Source: Pyrinomonadaceae bacterium
Lineage (GTDB): Bacteria; Acidobacteriota; Blastocatellia; Pyrinomonadales; Pyrinomonadaceae
NCBI GenBank assembly: GCA_036277115.1
Contig: DASUNM010000023.1
Span: 1,426,001 to 1,490,000, forward strand
DNA length: 64,000 nt
Reading direction: 5' to 3'
Position numbers and translations under genes: made by a program. Shown here one piece after another: positions 17,233 through 25,344 of this stretch. The notes below the pieces were generated by a model, which worked only from the letters and a program-made list of their open reading frames with translations, did not search any database and was not told where the DNA came from. Numbering within the stretch: the stretch's first letter is position 1; every line of letters begins with the position of its first letter.

Positions 17233-18117
17233 CTATTTGGACCTCTCTACCTTGCCCGAATCCAGTTTCAGTTCTTCCGCAGCTTCTTTGGGCAGTCCGT
17301 ACGATTCACCTTCAGCAGGATAGCTGCCGTTGCGCACGTCTTCGGCCCAGCGCGTGACGGCGTCGGTAATCGTTTCGCGCAGGTTCGCGTATTCGCGCAC
17401 GAAGCGCGGCAGCTTTCCGAATGCCATGCCGAGCAGATCGTGGAAGACGAGCACCTGAATATCGCAATGCACGCCGGCGCCAATACCGACGGTCGGGACC
17501 TTTATGCTTTCAGTGATCATCTGGGCGATTTCGCGCGGGACTAACTCAAGCACAATCGCGAACGCACCCGCATCTTCCAAAGCATGAGCATCATCGAGCA
17601 AACGCTTGGCCGCATCCGCAGTCTTGCCCTGCACGCGATAGGCGCCGAGCTGATTGATCGACTGCGGCGTCAAACCGATATGACCCATCACCGCAATTTC
17701 TTCATTAACGAGACGCTTCACCAGCTTAACCCGTTTCAGCCCACCTTCGAGTTTTACTGCTTCGGCCTCGCCTTCCTTCACCAAACGCAGCGCCGCGCGC
17801 ACCGTGTCGTCCGTGCCGGTGTGAAACGATCCGTAGGGCATGTCGGCGACCAGCAGCGCGCGCTCGACACCGCGGCGCACCGCCTTCACATGAATCAGAA
17901 TTTCATCGAGCGTCACCGGCACTGTGTTGCCATAGCCAAGCACGACATTCCCGAGACTGTCGCCGACCAGGATGATATCGATGCCGGCTTCATCAACAAT
18001 GCGGGCTGTCGGATAGTCGTAAGCCGTGATGCAAACCAGTCTTTCGCCGCGTTCCTTGCTGGCTTTGAGTGAAGGCGCGCTGACTTTTTCGGGACGTTCA
18101 GGTTTGAGATATGGCAT
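17233..18117 (-). CDS. panB: 3-methyl-2-oxobutanoate hydroxymethyltransferase
   Basis: Ketopantoate hydroxymethyltransferase, first committed step of pantothenate synthesis. From the ATG at 18117 the protein has 294 residues; a longer frame to 18183 runs into the divergent promoter region. Seen: ITAYDYPTARIVDEAG, the metal-binding VGDSLGNVVLGY, DMPYGSF, the KLEGG block and VMGHIGLTPQS. The C-terminus EGESYGLP is typical. It is divergent from the dapA-like gene, with a 104-bp spacer. Confidence 0.97.
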   Translation of the reverse strand: MPYLKPERPEKVSAPSLKASKERGERLVCITAYDYPTARIVDEAGIDIILVGDSLGNVVLGYGNTVPVTLDEILIHVKAVRRGVERALLVADMPYGSFHTGTDDTVRAALRLVKEGEAEAVKLEGGLKRVKLVKRLVNEEIAVMGHIGLTPQSINQLGAYRVQGKTADAAKRLLDDAHALEDAGAFAIVLELVPREIAQMITESIKVPTVGIGAGVHCDIQVLVFHDLLGMAFGKLPRFVREYANLRETITDAVTRWAEDVRNGSYPAEGESYGLPKEAAEELKLDSGKVERSK

Positions 18118-18206
18118 CGATAGGCCTCTCGCGAGTTGGCTGGAAACCGCTGGAATTATAGGTGAGGGGTTACGGCGTCGCAACCTGATTGCGCGCGAAC
18201 CTGCGT

Positions 18207-18212
18207 TATAAT
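18207..18212 (+). promoter_or_regulatory. Candidate -10 box (TATAAT) 9 nt before the dapA-like ATG
   Basis: A perfect TATAAT ends 9 nt upstream of the ATG at 18222, so transcription would begin at or within about 3 nt of the start codon: a leaderless mRNA. No convincing -35 box at 17-nt spacing. The same arrangement, with similar flanking bases, occurs before walJ. Confidence 0.5.
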
Positions 18213-18221
18213 CCCGCCCTT

Positions 18222-19157
18222 ATGTCGATCAACCTTTCCGGAGTTTTGCTGCCGATGACGACGCCGTTCACCGCGACCGAAGACGTCGACGTGGCAGCGC
18301 TCAACGCGAACATTGACCGTTGGAACCCGGCCGGAATCTCAGGCTACGTCGTGCTTGGCTCGACGGGCGAGCGCGTAAACCTCGATGAGCGTGAATATCT
18401 GCAGGTGATCGAAGCCACGCGCGCGGCCGTGCCCGAGACGATGACGTTTATCGTCGGCGCGGGACAACAGAGCACCCGCGGCACGATCGCTGAGATCGGG
18501 CGCGCTGCAAAAGCCGGTGCGGAAGCGGTGCTAGTGATCACACCGCATTACTATCGAAACGCAATTAACCAGCAGACTCTGATCGAGCATTACACGGCAG
18601 TAGCTGATGCCGTTTCGGTCCCGGTGATTCTCTATAGCATGCCTGACTTGACCGGAATCAAGATCGAGCCTGAGACAGCGGCGCGTTTGAGTGAGCACCC
18701 AAACATCATCGGCCTCAAAGACAGCTCGAACGATGTGGCGAAAATGCGCGAGACAGTAGAGACGGTTCAGGAAGGCTTCGCAGTCACGGTTGGCAACGGA
18801 ACGGTTTTTCGTGAAGCGTTGCAAGCCGGCGCCGTCGGTGGAATCCTCGCGGTCGGCTGCGTCGTGCCGGAACTTTGCCTGGAGATCTATCGCGCGGTCA
18901 GAGCTGGTGAGATCGATCGCGCGACCTCGTTGCAGGAAAAACTAACGCCGCTCGCGCGCGCGGTCACGCGCACTTACGGCATCGGCGGATTGAAGGCGGC
19001 AATGGACATGGGAGGTTACGTTGGTGGCATCGTGCGCGCGCCGCTGCAGCCTGCGAGTGAAGCAGCGCGCACCGAGATCAAAGAGCTACTGCTAGCTGCC
19101 GCGCCCGTGTCAGAGCCGGGAGCGGAGGCGACGCGTAGGGGCTCAGCTGCTCGGTAG
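18222..19157 (+). CDS. Dihydrodipicolinate synthase (DapA/NAL) family aldolase
   Basis: Class I aldolase-fold protein, 311 residues from the ATG at 18222. Seen: the GSTGE loop, catalytic Tyr in VILYSMPD and Schiff-base Lys in IGLKDSS. True DapA condenses pyruvate with aspartate semialdehyde, but relatives act on other oxo-acids and no lysine gene lies nearby, so the specific reaction is open. The last 20 residues (PVSEPGAEATRRGSAAR) are not family sequence: they are encoded by an R1 repeat and the start of the next repeat, which supplies the TAG stop. Confidence 0.85.
   Translation: MSINLSGVLLPMTTPFTATEDVDVAALNANIDRWNPAGISGYVVLGSTGERVNLDEREYLQVIEATRAAVPETMTFIVGAGQQSTRGTIAEIGRAAKAGAEAVLVITPHYYRNAINQQTLIEHYTAVADAVSVPVILYSMPDLTGIKIEPETAARLSEHPNIIGLKDSSNDVAKMRETVETVQEGFAVTVGNGTVFREALQAGAVGGILAVGCVVPELCLEIYRAVRAGEIDRATSLQEKLTPLARAVTRTYGIGGLKAAMDMGGYVGGIVRAPLQPASEAARTEIKELLLAAAPVSEPGAEATRRGSAAR
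19109..19133. repeat. R1 repeat copy forming the dapA 3' end
   Basis: GTCAGAGCCGGGAGCGGAGGCGACG matches the R1 consensus GTCAGTACCCGGAGCGGTAGCGACG and encodes the SEPGAEA part of the DapA-like tail. Confidence 0.75.
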
Positions 19158-19305
19158 GAGCAGGATGTTTATAGCTTCCGTGAAAGCTTCCTGACCCAGC
19201 TCCTTTAGGAGCGAAATTGCAGCGGACCATTTCGCTCCTACGGAGCAGTAACGGGATGCTTGCCTATCCTCTATAAACATCTCGCTCCTAAACGGAGCGA
19301 AGACT
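19152..19305. repeat. Inverted GCTCC-TAGGAGCG repeat bounded by TTTATAG (copy 2)
   Basis: Same element as 4613-4770: GGTAGGAGCAGGATGTTTATAGC at the left end and CTATAAACATCTCGCTCCTAAACGGAGCG at the right, with inner CTCCTTTAGGAGCGAAAT and ATTTCGCTCCTACGGAG modules. The left module supplies the dapA-like stop codon TAG. Confidence 0.88.
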
Positions 19306-19380
19306 GACCACGGACCGTCTGACACCTAGCACTCCACACATCCACCGCGTAAAATGCTCTGACCAAGGAGCATTCCCCGT

Positions 19381-21066
19381 TTGAGCACAGCTGAAACTGC
19401 CTGTCACGCTTCGCCGCAACAAGCCGGCTTGCGCGTTGAGACGCTCCCGTTCGACCAGATTCCCCACCAATCGAAACTATTTCTCGACTACTTAAGAGAT
19501 CCGCTCGCGCTTCGACATTATTATCCCGAAGCAGTTCGCGCTCACGTCGATTTGCCGGCGCGCAAAGACCGGGTTTTGAGTTCGTACGCGACTGATCGGC
19601 AGCAGTTGTGCGCCGCGCTCGAACGAATGAATCGCGGCTGGGGAGCGAGCGAAGCGACCCTCAAGAACATTCGCTTGCTTGCAGAGCCCGACTGTCTTGC
19701 AGTTGTGTCGGGCCAGCAGGCGGGTTTATTCACCGGGCCGCTCTACACAATTTACAAAGCACTCTCAGCTGTGAAGCTCGCCGAATGCCTGAGCCAACGC
19801 GGCGTGAAGGCCGTGCCCGTGTTTTGGATCGCGACCGAAGATCACGATTTTGCGGAAGTTGCCTGGGCTGAATTCATCAATCGCGATTGCGCACTGGAAA
19901 AAACATCCGTACCGGTTGAGATCCACAATGACGGCTCGCCGGTGGGGCTCGTAAAACTCGATCAGTCCATTGAGGGTGTCATCCAAAATCTGCTGAAGTC
20001 GCTACCGAACAGTGAGTTCACGGAAGATATCGAAGCACTCGTGCGCGACGCGTACGCTCCCGGCAGAGCGTACGGCGATGCATTTGCGCGTCTGGTGACC
20101 GCGTTGACGGCGAAGCACGGACTGATTGTTCTCGATCCGCTCGATGCCGAACTAAAGAAGCTTGCGGCGCCGCTTTACTCAGCGGCGGCCCGAATCGCGC
20201 CGGAGATCGCTGCGGCCATCGCGCAGCGCAGTCGCGAACTGGAAGACGCCGGCTATCACGCGCAAGTAACTCCATCGGAAGATTCGTTTCCGCTTTTTCT
20301 CCACGACGAAACCGCCGCGCGTCACGCGCTATCGCGAACGCCAAACGGCAAGTATCGAACGAAAGCGGACGGAAAGGAGTATTCCGCGGAAGAACTCGCC
20401 GAGTGGGCTTTGCGCGAGCCTGATCGCTTCAGTCCAAACGTGACGTTGCGGTCCGTCGTGCAGGATTATCTGTTGCCGACGATTACCTACTACGGCGGCG
20501 CGGCTGAGGTTGCTTACTTCGCGCAGACGTCTGAGGTTTATCGGCTGCTCGATCGGCCGGTGACGCCCATTCTGCATCGCGCCAGCATCACGATGGTGGA
20601 GAAACAAACGTGGCGAGCGCTGGAGCGTTACGATCTGACGCTGAAAGATTTCTTTGCCGGGTATGATCAGGTCGTCGCTAACGTCGTTGAGAATTATTTG
20701 GGCAAAGAGACTTCAGAAGCTTTCGATCACACGACTGAAACTTTCAACCGCGAACTCGACACGCTACAAGACAGATTACGCCACGTCGATCCAACGCTCG
20801 CGGAAGCGCTCGACAAGGGTCGCGCCAAAATAAAATATCAACTCGACGGACTGCGGACGCGTTTTCAGCGCGCGCAGATCGGGCGCGATGAGACGCTGCG
20901 CCGGCAACTTGAGCGTGCCTTCGACCTGCTTTATCCCGAGAAGACTTTGCAGGAGCGGCACGTCAATATTACGTCGCTGCTGGCTCGCCATGGACGTTAC
21001 GTCGTGGATTGGATGTTTGATGCGATCGACCTGGGCTCGAACGAACACACGATTGTGTACCTCTAA
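19381..21066 (+). CDS. bshC: Putative cysteine ligase BshC (bacillithiol synthesis)
   Basis: 561 residues, matching BshC, the enzyme thought to add cysteine to GlcN-malate in the last step of bacillithiol synthesis. Diagnostic stretches are SGQQAGLFTGPLYTIYKA, VFWIATEDHDFAE and PTITYYGGAAEVAYFAQ, with a coiled-coil C-terminal region. The start is a TTG at 19381, supported by AAGGAG (19365-19370) 10 nt upstream and no better ATG. bshA and bshB are not in the window. mutL follows 2 bp after the stop, so the two are almost certainly cotranscribed. Confidence 0.93.
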   Translation: MSTAETACHASPQQAGLRVETLPFDQIPHQSKLFLDYLRDPLALRHYYPEAVRAHVDLPARKDRVLSSYATDRQQLCAALERMNRGWGASEATLKNIRLLAEPDCLAVVSGQQAGLFTGPLYTIYKALSAVKLAECLSQRGVKAVPVFWIATEDHDFAEVAWAEFINRDCALEKTSVPVEIHNDGSPVGLVKLDQSIEGVIQNLLKSLPNSEFTEDIEALVRDAYAPGRAYGDAFARLVTALTAKHGLIVLDPLDAELKKLAAPLYSAAARIAPEIAAAIAQRSRELEDAGYHAQVTPSEDSFPLFLHDETAARHALSRTPNGKYRTKADGKEYSAEELAEWALREPDRFSPNVTLRSVVQDYLLPTITYYGGAAEVAYFAQTSEVYRLLDRPVTPILHRASITMVEKQTWRALERYDLTLKDFFAGYDQVVANVVENYLGKETSEAFDHTTETFNRELDTLQDRLRHVDPTLAEALDKGRAKIKYQLDGLRTRFQRAQIGRDETLRRQLERAFDLLYPEKTLQERHVNITSLLARHGRYVVDWMFDAIDLGSNEHTIVYL

Positions 21067-21068
21067 CA

Positions 21069-23147
21069 ATGTCGAAGATACGTGTACTCCCGGATCACCT
21101 TTCAAATCTCATCGCCGCAGGTGAAGTCGTCGAGCGACCCGCATCTGTCGCCAAAGAACTTGTCGAAAATGCGATCGATGCAGGTGCGACGCGCGTTACG
21201 GTGGACGTAGAAGGCGGTGGCCGGCGCCTTTTGAAGATCACCGACGACGGCGAAGGGATGATGCGCGACGATGCGGTGCTCGCTTTCGAGCGTCATGCCA
21301 CTTCGAAAATCAGCAAAGCTGAAGATCTGGCGGCTATCGGCACGCTGGGTTTTCGTGGTGAAGCGCTGGCGTCCATTGCGTCGGTTGCGCGCGTCGAGCT
21401 GATAACGCGCACCGAAGATGTTTCCGCCGCAACGCGCGTGGTGATCGAAGGCGGCCGGATGCGCGATGTGAAAGACGCCGCCCATCCGCGCGGCACAACC
21501 ATTGTGGTTCGCGATCTGTTTTTCAACACGCCGGCGCGCCGAAAGTTTCTGCGCTCAGAAGCGACGGAGAGCTTTCATCTCACGAATCTGGTGACGCACT
21601 ACGCACTCGCCCATCCCGAAATCAGTTTCACTTTGACGAACAACGGTCGCGAAACAATTCGCGTGGCGCCCGCCAAAGATCTGCGCGAACGTGCCTACCA
21701 GATTTTTGGCGCGCAATTTTTGGAGGGGCTGCTCGAAGTAAACAGCGGCGTGTCAGAACCCGGAGCGGACCGGGGTCCCCGCGCGGGCAGCGCGGGTGGG
21801 GTGGTGGATGCGACGGGATCGACGAGCAATGCAGCAGAAACGCGCTTCTCCTCTTCCATTGCGAAGGTCGAAGGTTTCGTTTCCGCCCCGCGTGAACGCC
21901 GCACTTCGCGTGACGCGCAGTTCCTTTTCGTCAATGGCCGGTTTGTCCGCGACCGTCTGATTGGCCGGGCTGTTTCGGAAGGTTACCGCTCAATTCTGCC
22001 GCACGGCGTCTATCCGGTCGCGCTTCTGTTCATCGATGTCCCGCTCGAAGAAGTTGACGTCAACGTTCATCCCGCGAAGACAGAAGTTCGTTTTCGACGT
22101 GCCGCCGCGGTGGCTGATTCGGTTCGCGCCGCCGTGCGCGCGGCGTTGGCGAGCGCGGGATATGCGCCCGCAGCTGAGGCGCAAATGTCCGCGGAATTTC
22201 GGCGAGATGAAGTCGGTTCCGACGCGGACGAAAACCGAATCACGCCCACGGACGTGGCGGAAACGGAGATTCCATCACGCACCGAACCATTCGCGCGATC
22301 AACTTTCACACTGCGCCCTGAGCCGCAGCAGGAGCGCATCGGATTCGGCTTTGCCACCGCTGTGCAAGCGCAGTTGTCGGCTGAAGAGATGTCGGCATCA
22401 ACGGAAACCGGCCTCTCGGAACCTTTGCCGGTGGACTCGATGCCGGTGGCGAAAGCGATTTCCGATGAACAAGTTGAACCCGAAGTTTCGCCCACCCTTC
22501 GACCTGCGCCTTCTTTGCCGCCGCTCGACTCGGCAACCAAGTTCGTGGGCGAGGTAACGGATTCGCTGTCACAAAACATTCGTCCGCTCGGCCAACTCGA
22601 CGAAAGCTTCATCATCGCGACGGACGACGAAGGTCTGCTCCTAATCGATCAGCACGTCGCCCATGAACGCGTTCTGTTTGATAAGTATCGTGCGTTGGAA
22701 ACTGCCCGGCAGGCTGAGTCTCAACGAATGCTGATTCCCGAAACGTTCGATCTCACCCCGGCGCAGGCCACGGCGTTCGATGCGATTGCGGAAGAGCTGG
22801 AGGGTTATGGTTTTGAGCTGATGAGGTTGTCGGGCCGGACCGTCGCCATTAAAGCCACGCCGGCTGATTTACCGGCAAGCGAAGCACGCAACGTCTTGTC
22901 CGAAGTCCTCGACAGCATCGATCAGGAGAAGCGTGGGAAGTCCCGCGAGGTGTTGCGCGACGAAATCGCTGCGTCGCTCGCGTGTCACTCAGCGATCAAG
23001 GTCAACATGCCGCTCGCGCCGGAAAAGATGCGCTGGTTAATCGATCGACTCTTGCTTACCTCTTCGCCCACAACCTGTCCACATGGGCGGCCGGTGATCC
23101 TGCGGCTCGCGACCCAGGATATTTTGAAGGGCTTTCACCGGATCTAG
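21069..23147 (+). CDS. mutL: DNA mismatch repair protein MutL
   Basis: 692 residues. GHKL ATPase motifs: LVENAIDAGA, DDGEGM, FERHATSKI and TLGFRGEAL. The C-terminal dimerisation/endonuclease domain has DQHVAHERVLFD, close to DQHAxxExxxxE with Asp as last residue, and the later ACHSAIK and CPHGRP motifs, so nicking activity is plausible. Two parts are unusual: about 30 residues (about 229-262) encoded by repeat DNA in the transducer domain, and a long variable linker (about 350-490). mutS is not present. A hairpin with TTTT starts 3 bp after the stop. Confidence 0.96.
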   Translation: MSKIRVLPDHLSNLIAAGEVVERPASVAKELVENAIDAGATRVTVDVEGGGRRLLKITDDGEGMMRDDAVLAFERHATSKISKAEDLAAIGTLGFRGEALASIASVARVELITRTEDVSAATRVVIEGGRMRDVKDAAHPRGTTIVVRDLFFNTPARRKFLRSEATESFHLTNLVTHYALAHPEISFTLTNNGRETIRVAPAKDLRERAYQIFGAQFLEGLLEVNSGVSEPGADRGPRAGSAGGVVDATGSTSNAAETRFSSSIAKVEGFVSAPRERRTSRDAQFLFVNGRFVRDRLIGRAVSEGYRSILPHGVYPVALLFIDVPLEEVDVNVHPAKTEVRFRRAAAVADSVRAAVRAALASAGYAPAAEAQMSAEFRRDEVGSDADENRITPTDVAETEIPSRTEPFARSTFTLRPEPQQERIGFGFATAVQAQLSAEEMSASTETGLSEPLPVDSMPVAKAISDEQVEPEVSPTLRPAPSLPPLDSATKFVGEVTDSLSQNIRPLGQLDESFIIATDDEGLLLIDQHVAHERVLFDKYRALETARQAESQRMLIPETFDLTPAQATAFDAIAEELEGYGFELMRLSGRTVAIKATPADLPASEARNVLSEVLDSIDQEKRGKSREVLRDEIAASLACHSAIKVNMPLAPEKMRWLIDRLLLTSSPTTCPHGRPVILRLATQDILKGFHRI
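21752..21822. repeat. R1 copy plus GGGGTCCCC palindromic module inside mutL
   Basis: GTCAGAACCCGGAGCGGACC is an R1 copy. It continues into GGGGTCCCCGCGCGGGCAGC and a GGGTGGGG/GACGGGATCGACG end. The module resembles the GGGGTCCCCAGCGGGGCAGC module inside purL. It is in frame and adds the segment SEPGADRGPRAGSAGG to MutL. Confidence 0.82.
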
Positions 23148-23150
23148 TGG

Positions 23151-23172
23151 CACAGACTTTAGTCTGTGTTTT
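23151..23172 (+). terminator. Terminator-like hairpin after mutL
   Basis: CACAGACT-TT-AGTCTGTG followed by TTTT, 3 bp after the mutL TAG. An 8-bp stem with a T-run fits intrinsic termination. A diverged mirror copy at 23204-23221 serves the convergent gene. Confidence 0.6.
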
Positions 23173-23203
23173 CCACTGACTTGAGCGTGACCCTGGCAGA
23201 AAC

Positions 23204-23221
23204 CACAGACTGAAATCTGTG
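23204..23221 (-). terminator. Mirror hairpin after the thioredoxin-fold gene
   Basis: Read on the minus strand: CACAGATT-TC-AGTCTGTG then GGTTTCT, a one-mismatch copy of the mutL hairpin in the opposite direction, starting 13 bp after this gene's TGA stop. The T-run is weaker. The pair looks like a repeat element with an arm facing each gene. Confidence 0.5.
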
Positions 23222-23233
23222 CTACCAATTAGT

Positions 23234-23800
23234 TCAATGCGCCCACGGGTCACTCTTCAGCGTCCACTCATCGCCCGCATGTTTTTCGCTTAGTTCCTTC
23301 GCCACTTCACCAAGCACAGTGTGGTCGTTCGTCGCTTTGTATTGCGAGACGGCGCGCCAATACAAAGCTTCCGCGGCCAGCGCCATGTTGCCGAAACGAT
23401 CTACAACGTCCGCATACAACTTCTGTGCGTCGGCGAACTTTTTGTGCATGAACGCCACGCGCGCGATGCCCATCTCCAGACGCGCGCGGAACCAGTCTTT
23501 CGGCAGATAACCTTCGACGCGGTAGCGTTCGACACCTTTCGCATCCAGAACCAGAATAGTCGGCGTCCAGACTGCGTCGAAGCGTTTGAAGTACGCGGGA
23601 TGTTCTTTGATGTGAGCCGCCAGTGGGACGAAGTTCTGGTTGATGAAATCAGCAGTTCCCTGATCCGAGTAGGACTCGGCTTCCAGCCGAGCACATGCAC
23701 CTCAAGCCGGCGCGGCAGAGAAATCGATTAAGAGAGGTTTGTTCTCAGTTTTCGCTTGCTCGAGCGCAGCGTCGGCGTCTTTGATCCAGTTGACGAGCAT
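23234..23800 (-). CDS. Thioredoxin-fold protein with in-frame TGA: probable selenoprotein (UGAC)
   Basis: 188 residues if TGA codon 33 (23702-23704) is read as selenocysteine. The ATG at 23800 follows a strong GGAGGAGGG site. The frame before the TGA ends LLIDFSAAPA and after it continues GACARLEAESYSD...FINQNFVPLAAHIKEHPAYFKRFDAVWTPTILVLDAKG, uninterrupted to 23234. This matches the Thioredoxin_7-type pattern FSAxxCxxCxxLExExxSD...NFVP, placing the TGA exactly at the first Cys of CxxC, with cis-Pro in WTPT. The C-terminus is a TPR-like helical region (ARVAFMHKKFADAQKLYADV). A SECIS-like hairpin follows the TGA. The alternative is a TGC/TGT-to-TGA mutation or error, leaving a pseudogene. Selenocysteine genes (selA-D) are not in the window. 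Confidence 0.75.
23675..23691 (-). promoter_or_regulatory. Candidate bacterial SECIS hairpin
   Basis: On the minus strand CTCGGCT-GGA-AGCCGAG forms a perfect 7-bp stem, extendable by a G-U pair, with a 3-nt loop starting with G. Seventeen nucleotides separate the TGA from the loop, within the 16-37 nt used in published bacterial SECIS models, which also ask for a G in the first two loop positions. The codons forming it (A-R-L-E-A-E) are conserved protein, so this is not an inserted repeat, though similar TTCCAGC-loop hairpins occur elsewhere (25490). Confidence 0.6.
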
Positions 23801-23903
23801 AGTTCCCTCCTCCAGTGGTGAAATTCCAACTTGTCAGGGGAACAAACTGATTATCGCGCCACATCCAGATCAATTCAATGAGCGTCTCTCGCGCAGCAGT
23901 GAG

Positions 23904-23972
23904 GTCAGTACCCGGAGCGGTAGCGACGGGGTAAGATCATTGCACCCGGTCGCTGCCGCTCCCGGTTCTGAC
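23904..23972. repeat. R1 repeat, complete inverted pair
   Basis: The left arm GTCAGTACCCGGAGCGGTAGCGACGGGGT runs 23904-23932 and the right arm ACCCGGTCGCTGCCGCTCCCGGTTCTGAC runs 23944-23972, complementary with few mismatches around an 11-nt loop. This intergenic copy lies between the thioredoxin-fold gene and the HAD gene and best shows the full element; copies inside genes are mostly single arms. Confidence 0.92.
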
Positions 23973-23976
23973 CACA

Positions 23977-24714
23977 TCACAACGCATCAAGTGTCCGGAT
24001 GAAAAGATCAACATCCAGAAGATCCGGAAGCAAAGCATCGGGTTTACAGGCGCGCAGCTCTTCATAGGAGTGTATGCGGCCGGTCCCAACCCCGACGACG
24101 CGCGTGCCGAAGTGACGGGCGCAGGCGACATCGTTCGGCGTGTCGCCAATCACGATGAACTGTTCGGGCGACAGATTCTCTCCCAGCTGCTCATTTATTC
24201 TTTGCACCGCCAGGGCAGGCAAATCGCGACGATCGAATGATTCGTTGCCAAACGCGCCCGGCAGCTTGAAGAATTCAGCGAGGCCGGTGATCTCAACTTT
24301 TAAATACGCGGCGGGCTCGATGTTGCCCGTCAACATCGCCGATTGGTAGCGCGGATGATCCTCTACCGCCTGCAGCGCTTCACGCGCGCCGGGCATGGCT
24401 TCGATAATGTGCGCGCCGTTGCCGACGGCGAGTCTCATCTGCTCGATGTAAGAGCGCATCAGATCGTCCTTCTTCGCACTGATGTGCTCACGCGTGATGC
24501 CTTCGCCGCGCAGAGCTTCTTCGACTATCTGCAAATCCGTCATCCCGGATACCATCATCTCGCCGAGCGAGCCCGAAGTCCCGAAGACCGATTCGAGCAT
24601 CGGGATCGTGTAGTCCTTAAAAACGCCGTAACGCTTGCCGCGGACAAGCGTGCCGTCGAGATCCCAAAGCAAAATCCGGATATCCGAATCAAACACTAAA
24701 GAATTATTTGTCAT
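23977..24714 (-). CDS. HAD-superfamily phosphatase (phosphoglycolate phosphatase-like)
   Basis: 245 residues from the ATG at 24714. Motif I is LLWDLDGTLV (nucleophile Asp and acid Asp), motif II is in AMLTGN, motif III Lys lies in the later half, and motif IV is VIGDTPNDVACA. The cap is helical (alpha-only, C1 type). An upstream in-frame ATG at 24735 only adds MKNDKWK, which is translated from the adjacent repeat and is not preferred. The substrate is unknown; phosphoglycolate or a similar small phosphate ester is likely. Confidence 0.85.
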   Translation of the reverse strand: MTNNSLVFDSDIRILLWDLDGTLVRGKRYGVFKDYTIPMLESVFGTSGSLGEMMVSGMTDLQIVEEALRGEGITREHISAKKDDLMRSYIEQMRLAVGNGAHIIEAMPGAREALQAVEDHPRYQSAMLTGNIEPAAYLKVEITGLAEFFKLPGAFGNESFDRRDLPALAVQRINEQLGENLSPEQFIVIGDTPNDVACARHFGTRVVGVGTGRIHSYEELRACKPDALLPDLLDVDLFIRTLDAL

Positions 24715-24818
24715 TTTCCATTTATCATTTTTCATTTCCCATCGTCGGTGTACTCGACTGGAGCAAAACGACGCTTACAAATGGCAAATGAAAATGCCAA
24801 ATGACAAATGGAAAATGC
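24706..24818. repeat. Heptad inverted repeat (CAAATGA units) overlapping the HAD start
   Basis: The left arm is ATTTTCC ATTTATC ATTTTTC ATTTCCC and the right arm CAAATGG CAAATGA AAATGC CAAATGA CAAATGG AAAATG, 7-bp units around a 37-nt loop. The left arm overlaps the HAD start codon and provides alternative in-frame ATGs. Confidence 0.88.
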
Positions 24819-24837
24819 TCTTCTTGTTCTTCAACAA

Positions 24838-25344
24838 TCATTCAATTACGGCGAGGACATCGCCGCCATTAACCGTCGTTCCTACATCGACGTTCAGCGT
24901 CACGACCGTTCCCGCTTTCGGCGCTTTCATTTCGTTCTGCATTTTCATGGCTTCAACGACCACGATGCCGGCGCCCGCTTCCACCGCTGCGCCCTGCGCC
25001 ACGAGCACGCGCACAATTTTCCCGGGCATGGGCGCGACGATCCGCGCCGCACCGTCCGCCGACGCACTTGCAGCCGCGGAGCCACGAAGCCGTTTCGGAT
25101 CAGTCAGCGTGATGGCGTACTGGTCGGTGCCGACAAAAACATCAACGGCTTGCCCCGACACCGGCTGCCCTTCGACGCGGCAATCAATTACCTGACCGTC
25201 AGCCGTCAACAGCGTCAAGCCCGACGGCGACGGGTGAGCTTCAAGTTTGTATTCGCGGCCATCGACTGTAGCAAAGACCTGTCCGGCTTCGCGTCGAACC
25301 TCGACGTCAATTTCGACAGCCTGGATGATCGCGCGGAGTTTCAT
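24838..25344 (-). CDS. Biotin carboxyl carrier protein of an acyl-CoA carboxylase
   Basis: 168 residues from the ATG at 25344, which overlaps the accC stop by 4 bp (ATGA). The C-terminal 75 residues are a biotinyl domain with the VVEAMKMQNE motif, whose Lys would be biotinylated. The N-terminal part (YKLEAHPSPSGLTLLTADG...DQYAITLTDP) resembles the linker region of propionyl- or methylcrotonyl-CoA carboxylase alpha chains rather than E. coli AccB. Together with the neighbouring biotin carboxylase it makes a split alpha chain. The carboxyltransferase subunit is not nearby. Confidence 0.88.
   Translation of the reverse strand: MKLRAIIQAVEIDVEVRREAGQVFATVDGREYKLEAHPSPSGLTLLTADGQVIDCRVEGQPVSGQAVDVFVGTDQYAITLTDPKRLRGSAAASASADGAARIVAPMPGKIVRVLVAQGAAVEAGAGIVVVEAMKMQNEMKAPKAGTVVTLNVDVGTTVNGGDVLAVIE

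Noticed and set aside
23234..23704. Frameshifted or N-terminally truncated gene starting at 23473
   Set aside because: The frame from 23800 to 23234 is continuous apart from one TGA; no shift is needed. A start at 23473 would drop the whole thioredoxin core and lacks a ribosome site.
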